From: a virus
IMG/VR virus record: IMGVR_UViG_3300028173_000046
Span: 1 to 28,138 of that record
Direction: 5' to 3' (one strand)
DNA length: 28,138 nucleotides
Shown here piece after piece: positions 1 to 7,104 of the stretch. A program made the translations under genes and the position numbers. Position 1 is the first letter of the stretch. Every line of letters starts with the position of its first letter. Below the pieces are notes generated by a model, which ran no database searches, was not told where the DNA came from, and saw nothing but the letters and a program-made list of their open reading frames with translations.

Positions 1-51
1 AGTGACTGTAAAGAACACTGCGACCCTATAAATGAAGAGGAGGAATCATGA
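1..51 (+). CDS. 3' end of an upstream gene (partial)
   Basis: Frame 1 is open from the window edge and ends in TGA at 49-51, giving 16 codons that end in the acidic run NEEEES. The stop overlaps the ATG of the next gene as ATGA (48-51), the same coupling seen at more than ten other junctions here. That makes it likely to be the tail of a real upstream gene rather than noise. Nothing can be said about its function. Confidence 0.55.
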   Translation, partial: SDCKEHCDPINEEEES

Positions 52-260
52 GCCAAGACCAAAGACTATTAGATTATCTTAGAGATAATAAACAGATTGA
101 CCCACTTACATCATGGAAGGAGTTAGGTATTTACAGACTATCTTCTTGTGTCCACAGACTGCGTAAGCAAGGTTGGGATATAAATACAGGACGTAAGGCA
201 ATTATTAACTCGCATGGAGAGTCATGTGTTGTTGCCCTATATAAGTTGAGAACGTCATGA
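48..260 (+). CDS. Small helix-turn-helix protein, copy 1
   Basis: A 70-residue protein with a strong Shine-Dalgarno (GAGGAGGA) just before the ATG. Residues about 4-45 read as a winged-helix or HTH domain, with blocks IDPLT, WKELGIYRLS and VHRLRKQGW. This is a layout common in small phage DNA-binding proteins, where a leading helix and an 'LGIxRLSxxxHRLR' recognition helix are followed by a short wing. It is a close paralogue of the gene at 1084-1299. The likely role is DNA binding, perhaps regulation of the early operon; the target is unknown. The next gene starts inside its stop codon (ATGA at 257-260). Confidence 0.8.
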   Translation: MSQDQRLLDYLRDNKQIDPLTSWKELGIYRLSSCVHRLRKQGWDINTGRKAIINSHGESCVVALYKLRTS

Positions 261-535
261 GTGACTTAATTAAAATGGTTGATATTTTCTCAAACGAATC
301 CATGAGACCGCCAATGATTTCAATTTCCGAGTTGTGGGGCAAAAAAAGAATAGAGTTGTTACATTGGCAACATGATAGTAATTTAAGAAATCAAGATATT
401 GTTGGAGATGATATAGGCATATCTTTTTGGTTTGAGTTAGATGGTAGTTTTGTAGATATTGAAGCTACTAATAATTTTAACCCGATTTATGTTTATAACA
501 ACCTAAGCAAAATGAAAGAAGAGGGGAAGATATGA
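257..535 (+). CDS. Hypothetical phage protein (92 aa)
   Basis: I do not recognise this protein. It is 92 residues with no transmembrane segment or cysteine motif. The middle is acidic (around DIVGDDIGISFWFELDGSFV) and looks like beta-strands. It is coupled by ATGA to the HTH gene upstream and by ATGA (532-535) to a tiny membrane ORF downstream. The coupling and codon pattern support a real gene; the function is unknown. Confidence 0.65.
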   Translation: MSDLIKMVDIFSNESMRPPMISISELWGKKRIELLHWQHDSNLRNQDIVGDDIGISFWFELDGSFVDIEATNNFNPIYVYNNLSKMKEEGKI

Positions 536-612
536 TTTTTGAAATATTAGTAGGCTTGATGATATTGTTCCAAGCATGGGTTTGGTATATGATTTTAGGA
601 GATGAAGAATAA
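532..612 (+). CDS. 26-residue putative membrane peptide
   Basis: A short ORF of 26 codons (ATG at 532, TAA at 610-612), starting in an ATGA overlap and ending in a TAATG overlap with the next ATG at 612. GGGGAAGA lies just upstream as a possible Shine-Dalgarno. Residues 2-22 are almost entirely hydrophobic (IFEILVGLMILFQAWVWYM), followed by a charged GDEE end, consistent with one membrane-spanning helix. Exact fit between two coupled neighbours is the main argument that it is translated. Its function is unknown. Confidence 0.55.
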   Translation: MIFEILVGLMILFQAWVWYMILGDEE

Positions 613-875
613 TGGCAAGTGACTTAAAAAATATGCTGATGGTTCTTACTAGCGCAAACAGTAAGCTTACCGTTTCACGTCGTGGTTTTCGTAGAGTTGT
701 AGTATTAGAAGGCCACGTTGGTAGAAATGATAAATTAATTAAATCATGTAAGGCGGTGTTTAACTTTGAAGAGGACACTGATAAATTTATAGGTATGGGT
801 TTAGAGGTTGAACTTGAATCTGATGAACCAAAAAATAAAATTAAAGATATTGCTAAACAATTAAAGGGAGAATGA
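612..875 (+). CDS. Hypothetical phage protein (87 aa)
   Basis: I do not recognise this 87-residue protein. It has a basic N-terminal half (VSRRGFRRVVVLEGHVGRND) and an acidic, lysine-mixed C-terminal half that should be helical. It begins at a TAATG junction with the membrane peptide and ends just before the Shine-Dalgarno-driven start of the next gene. It is probably a small cytoplasmic accessory protein. Confidence 0.65.
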   Translation: MASDLKNMLMVLTSANSKLTVSRRGFRRVVVLEGHVGRNDKLIKSCKAVFNFEEDTDKFIGMGLEVELESDEPKNKIKDIAKQLKGE

Positions 876-877
876 AT

Positions 878-1087
878 ATGGGCGCAATAACCGAGCCGTG
901 GCAGATAGCACTTTACAGAATGAAGGCGCTAACTAAGGCATTAGAACTAGAAACAAAAGGGCTAAAGAGAAGAGGCAAATCAGCATACTCAATAGCAAAA
1001 GAGCAATACAGCCTAACAGGAAACAAGATGACAGTATTAGAAAAACTAAACGCCTTATACGAGGCTGAATTGGAGATGTGGAAATGA
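878..1087 (+). CDS. Small conserved phage protein (69 aa)
   Basis: The start is placed at ATG 878 rather than 872. The AGGGAG motif at 865-870 is 7 bases from 878 but only 1 base from 872. The 69-residue product is helical and basic, with the pattern MKALTKALELETKGLKRRG, then SAYSIAKEQYSLTGNK and VLEKLNALYEAE. Proteins with this 'L-x-L-E-x-KG-RRG-SAYSI' layout are widespread in phage early regions, but their function is unknown to me. The stop overlaps the next start (ATGA at 1084-1087). Confidence 0.7.
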   Translation: MGAITEPWQIALYRMKALTKALELETKGLKRRGKSAYSIAKEQYSLTGNKMTVLEKLNALYEAELEMWK

Positions 1088-1299
1088 ATCAAGAACAAAG
1101 ACTAATGGAATACTTAACAGATAACATGGGAATTGACCCTTTAACAGCATGGAAGGAGTTGGGAATATACAGACTGTCTGCTGTTGTTCATAGACTTAGA
1201 ATGGAGGGCTTTAATATTATTACAGAGCGTAAAGATGTTAAGAACCGTTTCGGTGAGAATAGCAATGTTGCTTTTTACAAATGGAGGATTGTATGTTAA
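1084..1299 (+). CDS. Small helix-turn-helix protein, copy 2
   Basis: A 71-residue paralogue of the protein at 48-260, sharing MxQxQRL, IDPLTxWKELGIYRLS and VHRLR in the same order and at the same spacing. A GTG at 1078 is in frame, but ATG 1084 is chosen: GGAG at 1072-1075 is spaced for it, it makes an ATGA overlap, and the N-terminus then aligns with copy 1. Likely a winged-helix DNA-binding protein. The C-terminal wings differ more than the helix region, so the two copies may recognise related but different sites. Confidence 0.8.
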   Translation: MNQEQRLMEYLTDNMGIDPLTAWKELGIYRLSAVVHRLRMEGFNIITERKDVKNRFGENSNVAFYKWRIVC

Positions 1300-2048
1300 A
1301 TGAATTACAAAAGCCGTTATCGGCAAAGCAGATAGACTTTCGTGTACAGTCAATCAACAAGGGTCAGTATGTAACAATTCTCGCGTATAAAGATGCTAGA
1401 GTTGATATGGAAAGACTGGATGAAGTAGTTGGAGCGTTGAATTGGAAGCGTGAACATTCAAGAGATAACCATAACTGCACAGTGTCGCTTTATAACAAAG
1501 AGATTCAAGAATGGATTAGCAAGGAGGACACAGGTACTGAGTCACAAGCTGAAGCACAAAAAGGACTAGCAAGTGATTCTTTCAAGCGTGCTTGTTTCAA
1601 CTGGGGTATTGGTCGTGAGCTATATGATTACCCGTTAATTCAATTTAAGTTGAAAGATTCTGAAGTAACAAAAAATGGAGATAAGTTTCGACCGTCATGG
1701 GGCTTTAATTTAAAAGAGTGGAGCTGGTATACAGAGTTCAAAGATAACAAGCTCACATTTATAGCTTGTAAGGATGTTAAAGGAGTTGTACGTTGGAAAT
1801 GGGGAGAAATGAAGGATAAGAAATTTTTAAAAAAACCGACAAAAACTGAAAAGAAACAGTATAATGAAACTCCGACACAAAAGAGAAATAGTGAGATAAA
1901 CGAAAAGTTTGAAGAGCTTGAAGAAGCTAAGAAAGCCTCAGATAAAGAGTCAGCTGATGCAATATGGGATTGGGCTGAACTTCACGGACATACTCAAGTG
2001 TTAGATAGATATATATCTTTGTTCGGAGATGTAAGACAGAATTTTTAA
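1293..2048 (+). CDS. Rad52/Rad22-like single-strand annealing protein
   Basis: A 251-residue protein with features of the Rad52/22 superfamily. An N-terminal 'AKQIDFRVQSINKGQYVTIL' segment is followed by the conserved strand-helix AYKDARxxMERLDEVVGALNW, a beta-sheet (CTVSLYNKEIQEWISKED), and the signature GLASDSFKRACFNWGIGREL at about residues 91-110. These proteins form rings that anneal complementary single strands during phage recombination and replication. The C-terminal 70 residues are lysine- and glutamate-rich and probably flexible. ATG 1293 follows GGAGG at 1283-1287; an in-frame ATG at 1281 overlaps that motif and is less likely. The SSB-like gene downstream supports a recombination role. 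Confidence 0.85.
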   Translation: MLNELQKPLSAKQIDFRVQSINKGQYVTILAYKDARVDMERLDEVVGALNWKREHSRDNHNCTVSLYNKEIQEWISKEDTGTESQAEAQKGLASDSFKRACFNWGIGRELYDYPLIQFKLKDSEVTKNGDKFRPSWGFNLKEWSWYTEFKDNKLTFIACKDVKGVVRWKWGEMKDKKFLKKPTKTEKKQYNETPTQKRNSEINEKFEELEEAKKASDKESADAIWDWAELHGHTQVLDRYISLFGDVRQNF

Positions 2049-2200
2049 ATTAGTGAGGTTGACTACCTTCCATTAGTCGGTGGCGTTATCTACAACTCTC
2101 CTCAGAGCATCGTATCTCCCGTCATCGTTAGGTTCAGAAGAATAGTCCGATTTGTTACCGTAAGTAACTCTAAATTCAAGACTAAATAAAAGGAGAAAAA
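2049..2200 (+). other. Non-coding gap in the early region
   Basis: A 152-base gap unusual for this packed genome, and visibly richer in G and C than its neighbours. It holds several small inverted repeats: GACTA/TAGTC (2061-2065 with 2074-2078), CTCT/AGAG (2096-2099 with 2104-2107) and GTTAC/GTAAC (2154-2158 with 2164-2168). The last part (AAAAGGAG) is the ribosome binding site for the gene at 2201. On the minus strand about 35 codons, ending in TAA at about 2073-2075, read like protein but have no start of their own. It could be a small RNA, a leader or an inverted gene remnant. Confidence 0.4.
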
Positions 2201-2521
2201 ATGTCAGAATACGATAATACAAATACAGCGATAGCATTCGTTGACCAAGGTTTATTTTGTGCGGAAGGAGTGAAAGCAAAAGGTAGAGCGCCAATACTAA
2301 CAGTTAAAGTTAATGTAGATGGCGTAGAAAAGGAAATAGGATTGTGGTTTGCTACTGATAAGGAAACGGGTAAGTATCGTTTAACTAAGAATGGTAGTAA
2401 GATGTTGACAGGTCAAGTTAAAGCCCCATATCAGACAGATAGTCAGCCTAGCCAAACAACCACACCCGTAGCTAATGTTAATGCCCCACAGGATGGATTT
2501 GACGATGAGATTCCGTTCTAG
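2201..2521 (+). CDS. Putative single-stranded DNA-binding protein
   Basis: A 106-residue protein. The first 70 residues look like a small beta-barrel (strands around PILTVKVNVDGVEKEIGLWF). A proline-, glutamine- and threonine-rich linker follows, and the protein ends in GFDDEIPF. An acidic tail of the DDxIPF type is the hallmark of bacterial and phage SSB proteins, where it docks replication and repair partners. The body is shorter than classical SSB and I cannot align it residue by residue, so it may be a divergent or different OB-fold protein. Position right after the Rad52-like gene fits. The Shine-Dalgarno is AAAAGGAG. Confidence 0.65.
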   Translation: MSEYDNTNTAIAFVDQGLFCAEGVKAKGRAPILTVKVNVDGVEKEIGLWFATDKETGKYRLTKNGSKMLTGQVKAPYQTDSQPSQTTTPVANVNAPQDGFDDEIPF

Positions 2522-2546
2522 TAAATAAAAATAAATGTTAAATCGC

Positions 2547-2575
2547 TTGACAGTTACGACTTTATAACGTATAGT
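2547..2575 (+). promoter_or_regulatory. Sigma70-type promoter
   Basis: TTGACA at 2547-2552, a 17-base spacer, and TATAGT at 2570-2575. This is a near-perfect vegetative promoter with a perfect -35 and one mismatch in the -10. Transcription should begin near 2582, leaving about 80 bases of leader before the gene at 2664. Confidence 0.85.
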
Positions 2576-2663
2576 GAACACTATGAAGTTAAAAAATTAT
2601 CTTCATTTTGAACTGAGCCACGATGGTTCGGTGTTCTTTAAAAACCAAATAAAGGAGTACGAT

Positions 2664-3113
2664 ATGGAAAAGATTTCGTTTAAGGAAAACGATGGCGGTA
2701 GAGATACTGCAGGATATAAGGGCTATACTGGAGATTGCGTAACAAGAGCAATAGCGATAGCAACTAAAACGCCATACCAAGATGTATATGATTCATTATA
2801 CGAATTAGGTAGAAATTGGGAAGGTCGAAGTAAGATAGCTAAAGCAATTCGGAAAAGCCCATCACCTCGTAACGGATGTCATGTTCCTGTTGCTGAAAAA
2901 TACCTAGAAACATTAGGTTGGGTCAAAGTTAAAAACAAACTGAGACTAGATGATAAGAAGTTTAAGTCTGGTCGATATATTTGTTCTGTACGAAGACATT
3001 ACACAGCAATGATAGACGGAGTGCTTAACGATACTTATGATTGTCAGATGACTAGCGGTATGTACGCAGAAAAGACAATCAAGACAGCATTCCACCATTA
3101 CGAGAAAACATAA
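2664..3113 (+). CDS. Papain-like-fold protein, possible cysteine peptidase
   Basis: 149 residues from ATG 2664, which follows AAAGGAG (2651-2657). The frame is open back to a GTG at 2574, but that GTG lies inside the promoter's -10 box and cannot be on the transcript. The protein matches a phage and bacterial family with NDGGR, then GDCVTRAIAIAT (Cys25 at the start of a helix), RHYTAMIDG (His112) and NDTYD (Asp123/Asp126). That Cys-His-Asp order is what a papain/NlpC-like fold would show. The family has no confirmed activity that I know of. It might process a phage or host protein or act as an inactive fold. Confidence 0.7.
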   Translation: MEKISFKENDGGRDTAGYKGYTGDCVTRAIAIATKTPYQDVYDSLYELGRNWEGRSKIAKAIRKSPSPRNGCHVPVAEKYLETLGWVKVKNKLRLDDKKFKSGRYICSVRRHYTAMIDGVLNDTYDCQMTSGMYAEKTIKTAFHHYEKT

Positions 3114-3121
3114 ACCAAAAC

Positions 3122-3137
3122 GGGGTGTAAAAACCCC
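3122..3137 (+). other. Small stem-loop upstream of the DUF488 gene
   Basis: GGGGT (3122-3126) pairs with ACCCC (3133-3137) around a 6-base A-rich loop, 23 bases before the next ATG. No T-run follows, so it is not a convincing terminator on the + strand. It may be an mRNA structure affecting the neighbouring ribosome binding site (AGAGGAG). Confidence 0.4.
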
Positions 3138-3160
3138 AACTTATAGAGGAGAAAGAAAGT

Positions 3161-3592
3161 ATGAAAACAAGTTATTTTTATCAAATTCAAAAAGGAGTTA
3201 CAGGTGGGGTATCTATATCTGTGGGAAAGCCAAAGTATGTAGAGATTGACGCTGAGTTTAAACAGCTAGCTCCATCATGGAATTTGTTAAAAGCATTTCA
3301 AGATGACAAGATTGATGAGGCAGGATATGTTGAGAGGTTCAACTATCAATTAAGTAAGATGAATGCAAAGAGTGTTATTGACCATCTGCATTATCTAACA
3401 CACGGAGAAGAGCCAGTATTAATGTGCCACTGTGGAAAGGATAAATTCTGTCATAGACATTTAGTGGCTGAATGGTTAGAAAAAGAAACAGGTCAAAAGA
3501 TTGAAGAATATGGTGTAGGTGTCGTGAATAGAACCAATGGAAGAATAGTTGGTGCAGGAAAGGAAGTGAAAGATATGCTTGACCTTTTATGA
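3161..3592 (+). CDS. DUF488-family protein
   Basis: A 143-residue protein. Its C-terminal third holds MCHCGKDKFCHRHLVAEWL (Cys89, Cys91, Cys97-His98-Arg99), the signature of DUF488, where a CHR motif follows a short cysteine pair. The N-terminal part fits the family's 'SYFYQ...G...SIS' opening and a long helical middle. DUF488 proteins are small cytoplasmic proteins of undefined biochemistry, sometimes found near nucleic-acid modification genes. The ATG follows AGAGGAG. The stop overlaps the next start (ATGA 3589-3592), linking it to the enzyme cassette. Confidence 0.8.
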   Translation: MKTSYFYQIQKGVTGGVSISVGKPKYVEIDAEFKQLAPSWNLLKAFQDDKIDEAGYVERFNYQLSKMNAKSVIDHLHYLTHGEEPVLMCHCGKDKFCHRHLVAEWLEKETGQKIEEYGVGVVNRTNGRIVGAGKEVKDMLDLL

Positions 3593-3969
3593 GAATAGAG
3601 CCTATGACTTTAGACATGGTAAAGAGTGTCTATTTTTTTATACAAGCAGTAGAACTTGAGGATGACGTTTTTATAAAAAGCACAGAAAAAGAAATATCTG
3701 AAAAAGTTAAAGAATCGATAGTTTGTTTTGACGATGGAGAATTGATAGGTGTACTGCTAAAGGTTGGTAGCTATATTGATACTGTTGTTTCAACTAAGGG
3801 TTGTGGGCGCAAGATGATTAAGTCATTAGGTGAAGGATATTACCTAACAAATATTTCTAGTAAAAACACGCCAAGTATTAAGATGTTCAGAAAATTAGGG
3901 TTTGGTCATGTAGGTGATGAAATACTTTGTGGACAGAAAAGAGGGAAGTATGCGGGTTATATTCGATAA
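3589..3969 (+). CDS. GNAT-family acetyltransferase
   Basis: 126 residues with the shape of a small GNAT enzyme, which transfers an acyl group from acyl-CoA to an amine. A central strand (CFDDGELIGVLLKVGSYID) leads to STKGCGRKMIKSL at about residue 68, the position of the pyrophosphate-binding loop and helix. The C-terminus holds NISSKNTPSIKMFRKLGFG, the usual 'N-x-x-S-x-K-x-F-x-K-x-GF' closing motif. It is on the short side. The start is ATGA-coupled to the DUF488 gene. It is the first gene of a cassette with an amidoligase, so its substrate may be a product of that enzyme. Confidence 0.75.
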   Translation: MRIEPMTLDMVKSVYFFIQAVELEDDVFIKSTEKEISEKVKESIVCFDDGELIGVLLKVGSYIDTVVSTKGCGRKMIKSLGEGYYLTNISSKNTPSIKMFRKLGFGHVGDEILCGQKRGKYAGYIR

Positions 3970-4696
3970 GTCAATTATGACAGCCAACGGCATTGCTATT
4001 GTTGACTGGTCAGTAGAAAGACAAGTTGAGATAGCTTGGATGATTAAACATCAGTTCGACTCTTTGCACATAAGAGATATTCTGAAAACGATGCAAGTCT
4101 ATACGACAAAGAAGGATAAGTATTGGGAATGTATATACACAAGCCCAAGGATTACGATTGTTGATGCTTTCGATAGAAGAGAAGGTGTTACAGTGAAAGA
4201 AGCGAAGTTGGTAGAAAACAAAGATATAGCTATTGTGAATTTTTATTGCTGTAATGAGATAAAGCCAACCGTTGATGATTTGAATCGTATTTATGAGTCA
4301 TTGAAAGACATGGGTTTTAAGTGGATTTCGTACGGTGGCAGTATGATGCTTAACTATGAGAAGTTCTTGTGTGATGAAGTTCGTGTGGGCGAGGCATTGC
4401 TAACAGGTTATTCAACAGTTGATGATTGTTATTTTCCTAATATGACCAACCCGTATTCAGTAATTTTAGATGTTATGGCAAGTAGTGAAGATGGTGTTGT
4501 TGTGAAACATGGATTCCTTGAGATAGGTGGATTTACAGATATAGAGGCACGATGTGTTAATACTGATTGTTCTGTATTGATGATTGAAGACTGGCAAAGA
4601 TATTCAGCAGGCTCAAAGATAAAAGTACAGCCTGATTACTTCACGTTGATTAAATTAGCAGACAAAGGATATTTAGAAAATGTTGAAACTATCTAA
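3950..4696 (+). CDS. Unknown cassette protein (248 aa)
   Basis: I do not recognise this protein. ATG 3950 is preferred over an in-frame ATG at 3914 because GAGGGA at 3941-3946 is well placed and the overlap with the GNAT gene falls to 20 bases. The 248-residue product is a mixed alpha/beta soluble protein with scattered cysteines (two adjacent in NFYCCNE, others in ARCVNTDCSV). The segment TVDDLNRIYESLKDMGFKWI looks like a regular helix-strand unit. It lies between GNAT and YkgJ-type genes and overlaps both, which implies a shared pathway. Confidence 0.6.
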   Translation: MRVIFDKSIMTANGIAIVDWSVERQVEIAWMIKHQFDSLHIRDILKTMQVYTTKKDKYWECIYTSPRITIVDAFDRREGVTVKEAKLVENKDIAIVNFYCCNEIKPTVDDLNRIYESLKDMGFKWISYGGSMMLNYEKFLCDEVRVGEALLTGYSTVDDCYFPNMTNPYSVILDVMASSEDGVVVKHGFLEIGGFTDIEARCVNTDCSVLMIEDWQRYSAGSKIKVQPDYFTLIKLADKGYLENVETI

Positions 4697-5102
4697 CGGT
4701 TTAATTAATCACTGTGTCAACTCAGGTTGTGGGTGGAAGTGTTGCGACTTTGGAAGTGAAGGCCATATCATAATGTTGCCTACAGAATATGAAAAGGCAG
4801 GAGATGTTAGCCATATTAATGTGATTGATGATGACTATATGGGTGGCAAGAAAGTAAAGTGTGTAGCCAAAGACAAAAAAACGTGTGACGGAGGGTATAA
4901 ACCAATACAGTGCAGGACATTCCCGTTGTGGGTAAGGTCAGACGAAAGAATTGAGCAAAGTACAAGGTGTCCGTTAAATAGTTCTCAGACTAAAGAGCAT
5001 GAGGCTATTGCTATTAAGATGGTAAATGAATTTGGTGTAAGTGATGAGTTTTTAGATAAAGCGGAGGTCTGTAGGTATGTCGAAAAAGATGCCGATATTT
5101 AA
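4680..5102 (+). CDS. YkgJ-type cysteine-cluster protein
   Basis: 140 residues matching the YkgJ (zinc- or iron-chelating) family. Cys12, Cys17, Cys21 and Cys22 lie in HCVNSGCGWKCC, Cys61 and Cys69 flank a lysine-rich loop, and Cys78 sits in the diagnostic CRTFPLW, with Cys97 in RCPL. The family is thought to bind a metal or Fe-S cluster through these cysteines; some members are linked to protein or small-molecule modification. The start overlaps the preceding gene by 17 bases and the end overlaps the amidoligase by 26 bases, so translation is tightly linked to both. Confidence 0.85.
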   Translation: MLKLSNGLINHCVNSGCGWKCCDFGSEGHIIMLPTEYEKAGDVSHINVIDDDYMGGKKVKCVAKDKKTCDGGYKPIQCRTFPLWVRSDERIEQSTRCPLNSSQTKEHEAIAIKMVNEFGVSDEFLDKAEVCRYVEKDADI

Positions 5103-7104
5103 TAGAACATTCGGCTTTGAGCTTGAGTTTGGAAATGTAAAGAAAGAAGAGGCTGACTTGCCTGTAGGATATAGTTGGTCGCCTGATGAGAGAAGTATTG
5201 TAAATTCAAATTCAAAGAAAGCCACGCCAACAGGTGATTTTGGTGGTGAGTTAAATACCCGCCCACTAAAGCCAAACCTGTCAGATGTTAGAGAAGTTAG
5301 GTCTGTAATAAAAAAATGCCTAAAAGCTGATGGGGTGTTAATGTGGAATACGGGCTTTGACGGTCATATTTACATAGGTGACTTAGAGCTTGATGATTTG
5401 AAAAAAATTTTTGCGTTAGGCTTTTACGTTTCGCCTTTGTTGAATAAGATGTTTAAATTAGGGGAGTGGTTTAATGTGCCACACCTAGTTCCAACACCTA
5501 CGTTTGAATTTTTAGATAAGGTTCAAGATGTTCAAAGTATTGATGGACTAAGGAATGTATTTGCTAATTCTTCAAATGTCGGTCATTTCAGATTCCAGAT
5601 AAATTTAATGTCGTTCTATAAGACTGAAACGCTAGAGTTCAGACTTTTTAATAGCTCAGAGAATTTTAGAGATACGCTAGAGACGATTAAGTTCATGTAC
5701 TCATTCCTTGAATATGCTTTAACTAAAGACATAAAAGATTTTCAAGCAATAAAGACAGAAGAAGACTTCATTAGAGAGTTTGGTATTACTCATGAATTTG
5801 CTGACAAGACTCCCCCTTTAATATTCGCTGAAAGTCATCATGAAGCAACTAGAAATATAGCCAAAGGATTTTCCCCGTCCAGAAAGATAATTAGCGCAAT
5901 CATTAACGACACAGCTGATAAGTTAATCATAGTCAACCCGTTCTATTACCAAACTGAGTTATCGCTGTATAAGGTTAAACATTTAATCGTGTATAACAAT
6001 TCAGAGTTTAATCATGTTGTTTATTTGATTAGCAAAGGTGAGTTGACTATAGACTATGAGAATCACTTTGAAATATTAGGTGAGTATAAAGATGGCACTA
6101 TAGAAACAGAACTAAGTCTGTTCTTTATATTTGCTAGGATTCAGAAGTACGACATGAATACCGAATATGGTATGAATGAATATCTATCTTATGCGAGCAA
6201 GATTAAAGAAAGCCTTGAAAAGATTGGGTCAAATTCAATAGAATTGGTTAGTTTATTAAAAACAGCCGATTATAGATTAGGTACTTTGAGAGATGCAATT
6301 CAACAAGCCAACATGGAGAAGATTGATGTCGTGTTTCAACAGGAATATAACAGTAAAGCTAATTCTGCATTAACTGCTTTAAAGAAGCACACTAACTATG
6401 GGCTAGAATTTGAAAGAACAGAGATGCGGTACGAGAAAGTTAAGTCAAGTCTAAAGAAAGGCATTAAATTATTGATTGTCAGTAAGAATGAATTCTTGCC
6501 ATACGAAAAGATAGCAAAAGATTTAGATGTTACGTTGTACTCTAGTCAGAAAAGTTACCTTGGTGTAAGACAGGTCATGGACGAAGGTTTAAATATCTCC
6601 ATAACAATACCTGATGATGATTTTGAAATAAAGAAGAAGACAAAGATAACAGTTCATGAAGTAATGCCGTCATTGTTTAGCGTGCTACAGGCTAAGTTCG
6701 TCAAGAAGGTAGCCAAGTTCACACAGCCAAAGATTTGCTATACAGTAAACAGTGGAAAAACTATCTTGGGAGCGTTCGGCTTTGACTATTCCAAAGACAA
6801 GGGTTATAGTCTATGGTTATTGAGTGACTTCTGTACGAATAATAACGTACCTATGTTAAGTAAGTTCATCTTGTATGTGATTAGAACACGAGAAGTTAAA
6901 AAGATGATTGAGAGGAAGTTAGTCAACAGAGTATCAAGAGGTTATACGAAAGTTTATACCACAATGCCAGTAAGTATGAAATACAGGGGTGCGTTTAAGA
7001 AAGTCGGTGGAGATGGAAAGATACTTGTTTATGATTTTGCGTTCGGTAGTATTAGGCACATGTCAGAGGCAAAGCAAGAATACTTTAAAAAGGTTAATAA
7101 ATGA
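5077..7104 (+). CDS. Amidoligase with C-terminal GNAT/Mom-like region
   Basis: 675 residues. The first ~215 match the Amidoligase_2 (glutamine-synthetase-fold COOH-NH2 ligase) pattern: GFELEF (Glu15, Glu17), GGELNTRPL (56-64), GHIYIG (96-101) and TLEFRLFN (185-192). Such enzymes use ATP to join a carboxylate to an amine. A long middle (about 250-540) matches nothing I know. The end (about 560-650) has a strand 'LWLLSDFC', a helix after VPMLSKF, and TMPVSMKYRGAF. This resembles the GNAT-derived fold of Mom-type DNA-modifying proteins; I call that tentative. ATG 5077 follows GGAGGT. The stop overlaps the ParB gene (ATGA). Confidence 0.75.
   Translation: MSKKMPIFNRTFGFELEFGNVKKEEADLPVGYSWSPDERSIVNSNSKKATPTGDFGGELNTRPLKPNLSDVREVRSVIKKCLKADGVLMWNTGFDGHIYIGDLELDDLKKIFALGFYVSPLLNKMFKLGEWFNVPHLVPTPTFEFLDKVQDVQSIDGLRNVFANSSNVGHFRFQINLMSFYKTETLEFRLFNSSENFRDTLETIKFMYSFLEYALTKDIKDFQAIKTEEDFIREFGITHEFADKTPPLIFAESHHEATRNIAKGFSPSRKIISAIINDTADKLIIVNPFYYQTELSLYKVKHLIVYNNSEFNHVVYLISKGELTIDYENHFEILGEYKDGTIETELSLFFIFARIQKYDMNTEYGMNEYLSYASKIKESLEKIGSNSIELVSLLKTADYRLGTLRDAIQQANMEKIDVVFQQEYNSKANSALTALKKHTNYGLEFERTEMRYEKVKSSLKKGIKLLIVSKNEFLPYEKIAKDLDVTLYSSQKSYLGVRQVMDEGLNISITIPDDDFEIKKKTKITVHEVMPSLFSVLQAKFVKKVAKFTQPKICYTVNSGKTILGAFGFDYSKDKGYSLWLLSDFCTNNNVPMLSKFILYVIRTREVKKMIERKLVNRVSRGYTKVYTTMPVSMKYRGAFKKVGGDGKILVYDFAFGSIRHMSEAKQEYFKKVNK

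Noticed and set aside
2059-2091. TTGACT with TTATCT as a promoter for the SSB-like gene
   Set aside because: The spacer is 21 bases and the -10 match is poor.
2073-2294. A 73-codon minus-strand frame spanning the gap and the start of the SSB-like gene
   Set aside because: Its first half is antisense to the SSB-like gene and reads as low-complexity Leu/Tyr. Only the part in the gap looks protein-like, so it is not an intact gene.
2574-2663. GTG 2574 or ATG 2583 as start of the papain-like protein
   Set aside because: 2574 lies within the promoter -10 box. 2583 falls at the expected transcript start with no ribosome binding site, whereas ATG 2664 has AAAGGAG at ideal spacing.
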